A stretch of 64,000 bases of DNA from Phytohabitans maris (GTDB lineage: Bacteria; Actinomycetota; Actinomycetes; Mycobacteriales; Micromonosporaceae). Below the pieces are notes generated by a model. The model ran no database searches, was not told the DNA's origin, and worked only from the letters and a program-made list of their open reading frames with translations. The DNA lies in contig NZ_JAVHUY010000012.1 in assembly GCF_031085175.1 (NCBI RefSeq), forward strand, positions 62,001-126,000, in the 5' to 3' direction. Shown piece after piece: positions 63,067-64,000 of this stretch; within the stretch, counting starts at the first letter, position 1, and each line of letters begins with the position of its first letter. A program made the position numbers and the translations under genes.

Positions 63067-63120
63067 GTGATCAAAGCTCCCGTCAAGTCGCTAGAGCGAC
63101 TTGACGGGAGCTTTGATCAC
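63067..63120. repeat. Near-perfect 54 bp palindrome (family member D)
   Basis: Arms of 26 bp (63067-63092 and 63095-63120) are exact reverse complements around a two-base centre. They begin GTGATCAAAGCTCCCGTC and include AAGTCGCT. It lies between two convergent genes (stops at 63053 and 63130), suiting a bidirectional terminator. It is homologous to the element at 20109-20162. Confidence 0.9.
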
Positions 63121-63129
63121 ACCGCGCGC

Positions 63130-63483
63130 CTAGGTGAGCTTGCGGCGGCCGGCGAAGCCGCACTCCAGGCGGTGGTACCAGCTGATGTCCCGGTCGCCCT
63201 CCAGCCAGCACCACAGCACCGGCCGCCCGTCCCGCTCGCCGGCGAAGTCGAGCAGCACCGGCGCGTACCCCTTGACCTGGATGTCCTGCTCGCCGAGCTC
63301 GTCGAGGATGCCGTAGATGCGGGCCTCCAGCGCCTTGACCTCGGGCAGGCCACCATGCGGGCTGGTGCCGCCGTCGGCCAGGTCGGCATGCAGCTCGGCG
63401 AGGTCGGCGCGGAGCACGATCAGCTCGTCGACGCGCGGGCGCAGGGTGGCGAGCAGGTGGCGTGCCTGGGCCAGAGTGAACAC
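63130..63483 (-). CDS. DUF2203-family protein
   Basis: A 117-residue soluble protein starting FTLAQARHLLATLRPRVDEL and ending with the family signature PVLLWCWLEGD-like segment VLWCWLEGDRDISWYHRLECGFAGR. It matches DUF2203; function unknown. GTG at 63483. Confidence 0.85.
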   Translation of the reverse strand: MFTLAQARHLLATLRPRVDELIVLRADLAELHADLADGGTSPHGGLPEVKALEARIYGILDELGEQDIQVKGYAPVLLDFAGERDGRPVLWCWLEGDRDISWYHRLECGFAGRRKLT

Positions 63484-63515
63484 GTCCGACAGTATGGTGC
63501 ATTCGTTAGTCGGGC

Positions 63516-63977
63516 ATGGACCTGCCCGATTTGTCGGGGTTTCGACTACACAAGGTGATCGACGACGTCGACCTCGACGGCGTGGTCGTGCGCGGCCTGC
63601 GCGGCAGCTTCCACCGCCGCCCCAGCGGGTCGGGGCTGCTCACCGTCGGCGTCTACAGCTACGCCGGGGCCGAGCTCATGATGGCCTGGGGGTACGTGGG
63701 TGAGGCGCACTGCCGCTTCAACGCGCTGCGCCGGCCGGATGGCTCGTGGGAGCCGCCGCGCCAGGGCTGCCCGCCGGTCGCCAGAGTGCACGACGGCGGG
63801 CGGGTCACCGCCCTCACGCTCGGCGAGCACATCCTGCCCGCCGAACCGGTGACCGGCCCGCCGTCGGGTGGGGCGCGCGCTCCTGGTCCGGAAGCTGTCC
63901 TGCCGGCGGTCGGCGGGCCGGAAGGACTCGGACCTTGGCCGCCGCCGGCCGCGTGCGCGGCCGACAGCGGGTCCTGA
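63516..63977 (+). CDS. Hypothetical protein
   Basis: A 153-residue protein that I do not recognise. Residues ~1-112 look globular (LHKVIDDVDLDGVVVRGLRGSF, AELMMAWGYVGEAHCRFNAL); the rest is Pro/Gly/Ala-rich. Divergent from the DUF2203 gene with only 32 bp between starts. No signal peptide. Confidence 0.55.
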   Translation: MDLPDLSGFRLHKVIDDVDLDGVVVRGLRGSFHRRPSGSGLLTVGVYSYAGAELMMAWGYVGEAHCRFNALRRPDGSWEPPRQGCPPVARVHDGGRVTALTLGEHILPAEPVTGPPSGGARAPGPEAVLPAVGGPEGLGPWPPPAACAADSGS

Positions 63978-64000
63978 GCGGGGCGCTGCCCCGGGTCTCT

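Overview
The window is a GC-rich actinomycete chromosome segment. GTG starts are frequent and stop/start overlaps (ATGA, GTGA, TGATG) are pervasive. It carries hopanoid genes, a SARP/AfsR-type regulator, a conservon-type histidine kinase, a CBM2-GH18 chitinase and many secreted hydrolases. A Micromonosporaceae-like host is my inference; no rRNA or tRNA gene is present to confirm it.

Layout. 1-6178 (minus): hopanoid operon hpnC-hpnD-hpnE-polyprenyl synthase-shc. A 7 x 18 bp tandem repeat sits between hpnD and hpnE and forms a 52-codon open frame coupled by ATGA at both ends. 6315-12098: a PucR-type regulator, a PAP2-wax ester synthase fusion, two small membrane proteins and an SDR. 12255-19983 (minus): sugar ABC importer, glycoside hydrolase, enolase-superfamily dehydratase, SDR and LacI repressor, behind a recognisable promoter and LacI-type operator. 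20251-26903 (minus): surface-glycan cluster of three GT2 enzymes, a Wzx-like flippase and a polytopic membrane protein, all overlapping. 27541-34315 (plus): VanX-like dipeptidase, SARP-NB-ARC-TPR regulator, and two secreted proteins with different heads on the same five-repeat domain. 34362-41723: a fructan/fructose module with two paralogous LacI repressors, a secreted GH32 enzyme and an FrcBCA-like importer, sharing four related operators. 41830-48359: an S1 protease homologue that has lost its catalytic His, DoxX, a secreted M14 carboxypeptidase, and a decayed zone with a frameshifted Hint-containing toxin tail and a possible immunity gene. 48452-52337: a GxGYxYP protein coupled to a Tat-exported FAD oxidase, with a divergent zinc-finger TetR regulator. 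52359-56111 (minus): NIT-type histidine kinase, roadblock protein and TAXI lipoprotein, an unusual conservon-like operon. 56443-63977: a TetR regulator, a divergent extra EF-Tu, the chitinase, a large disordered single-pass membrane protein, a DUF2203 protein and one unknown.

Most interesting signals: the repeat-encoded mini-cistron in the hopanoid operon; the conservon variant carrying a solute-binding lipoprotein; the twin propeller-like cell-wall proteins; the four-operator fructan regulon; the frameshifted orphan toxin tail; and a dispersed palindrome family that includes a near-perfect 54 bp palindrome at 63067-63120.
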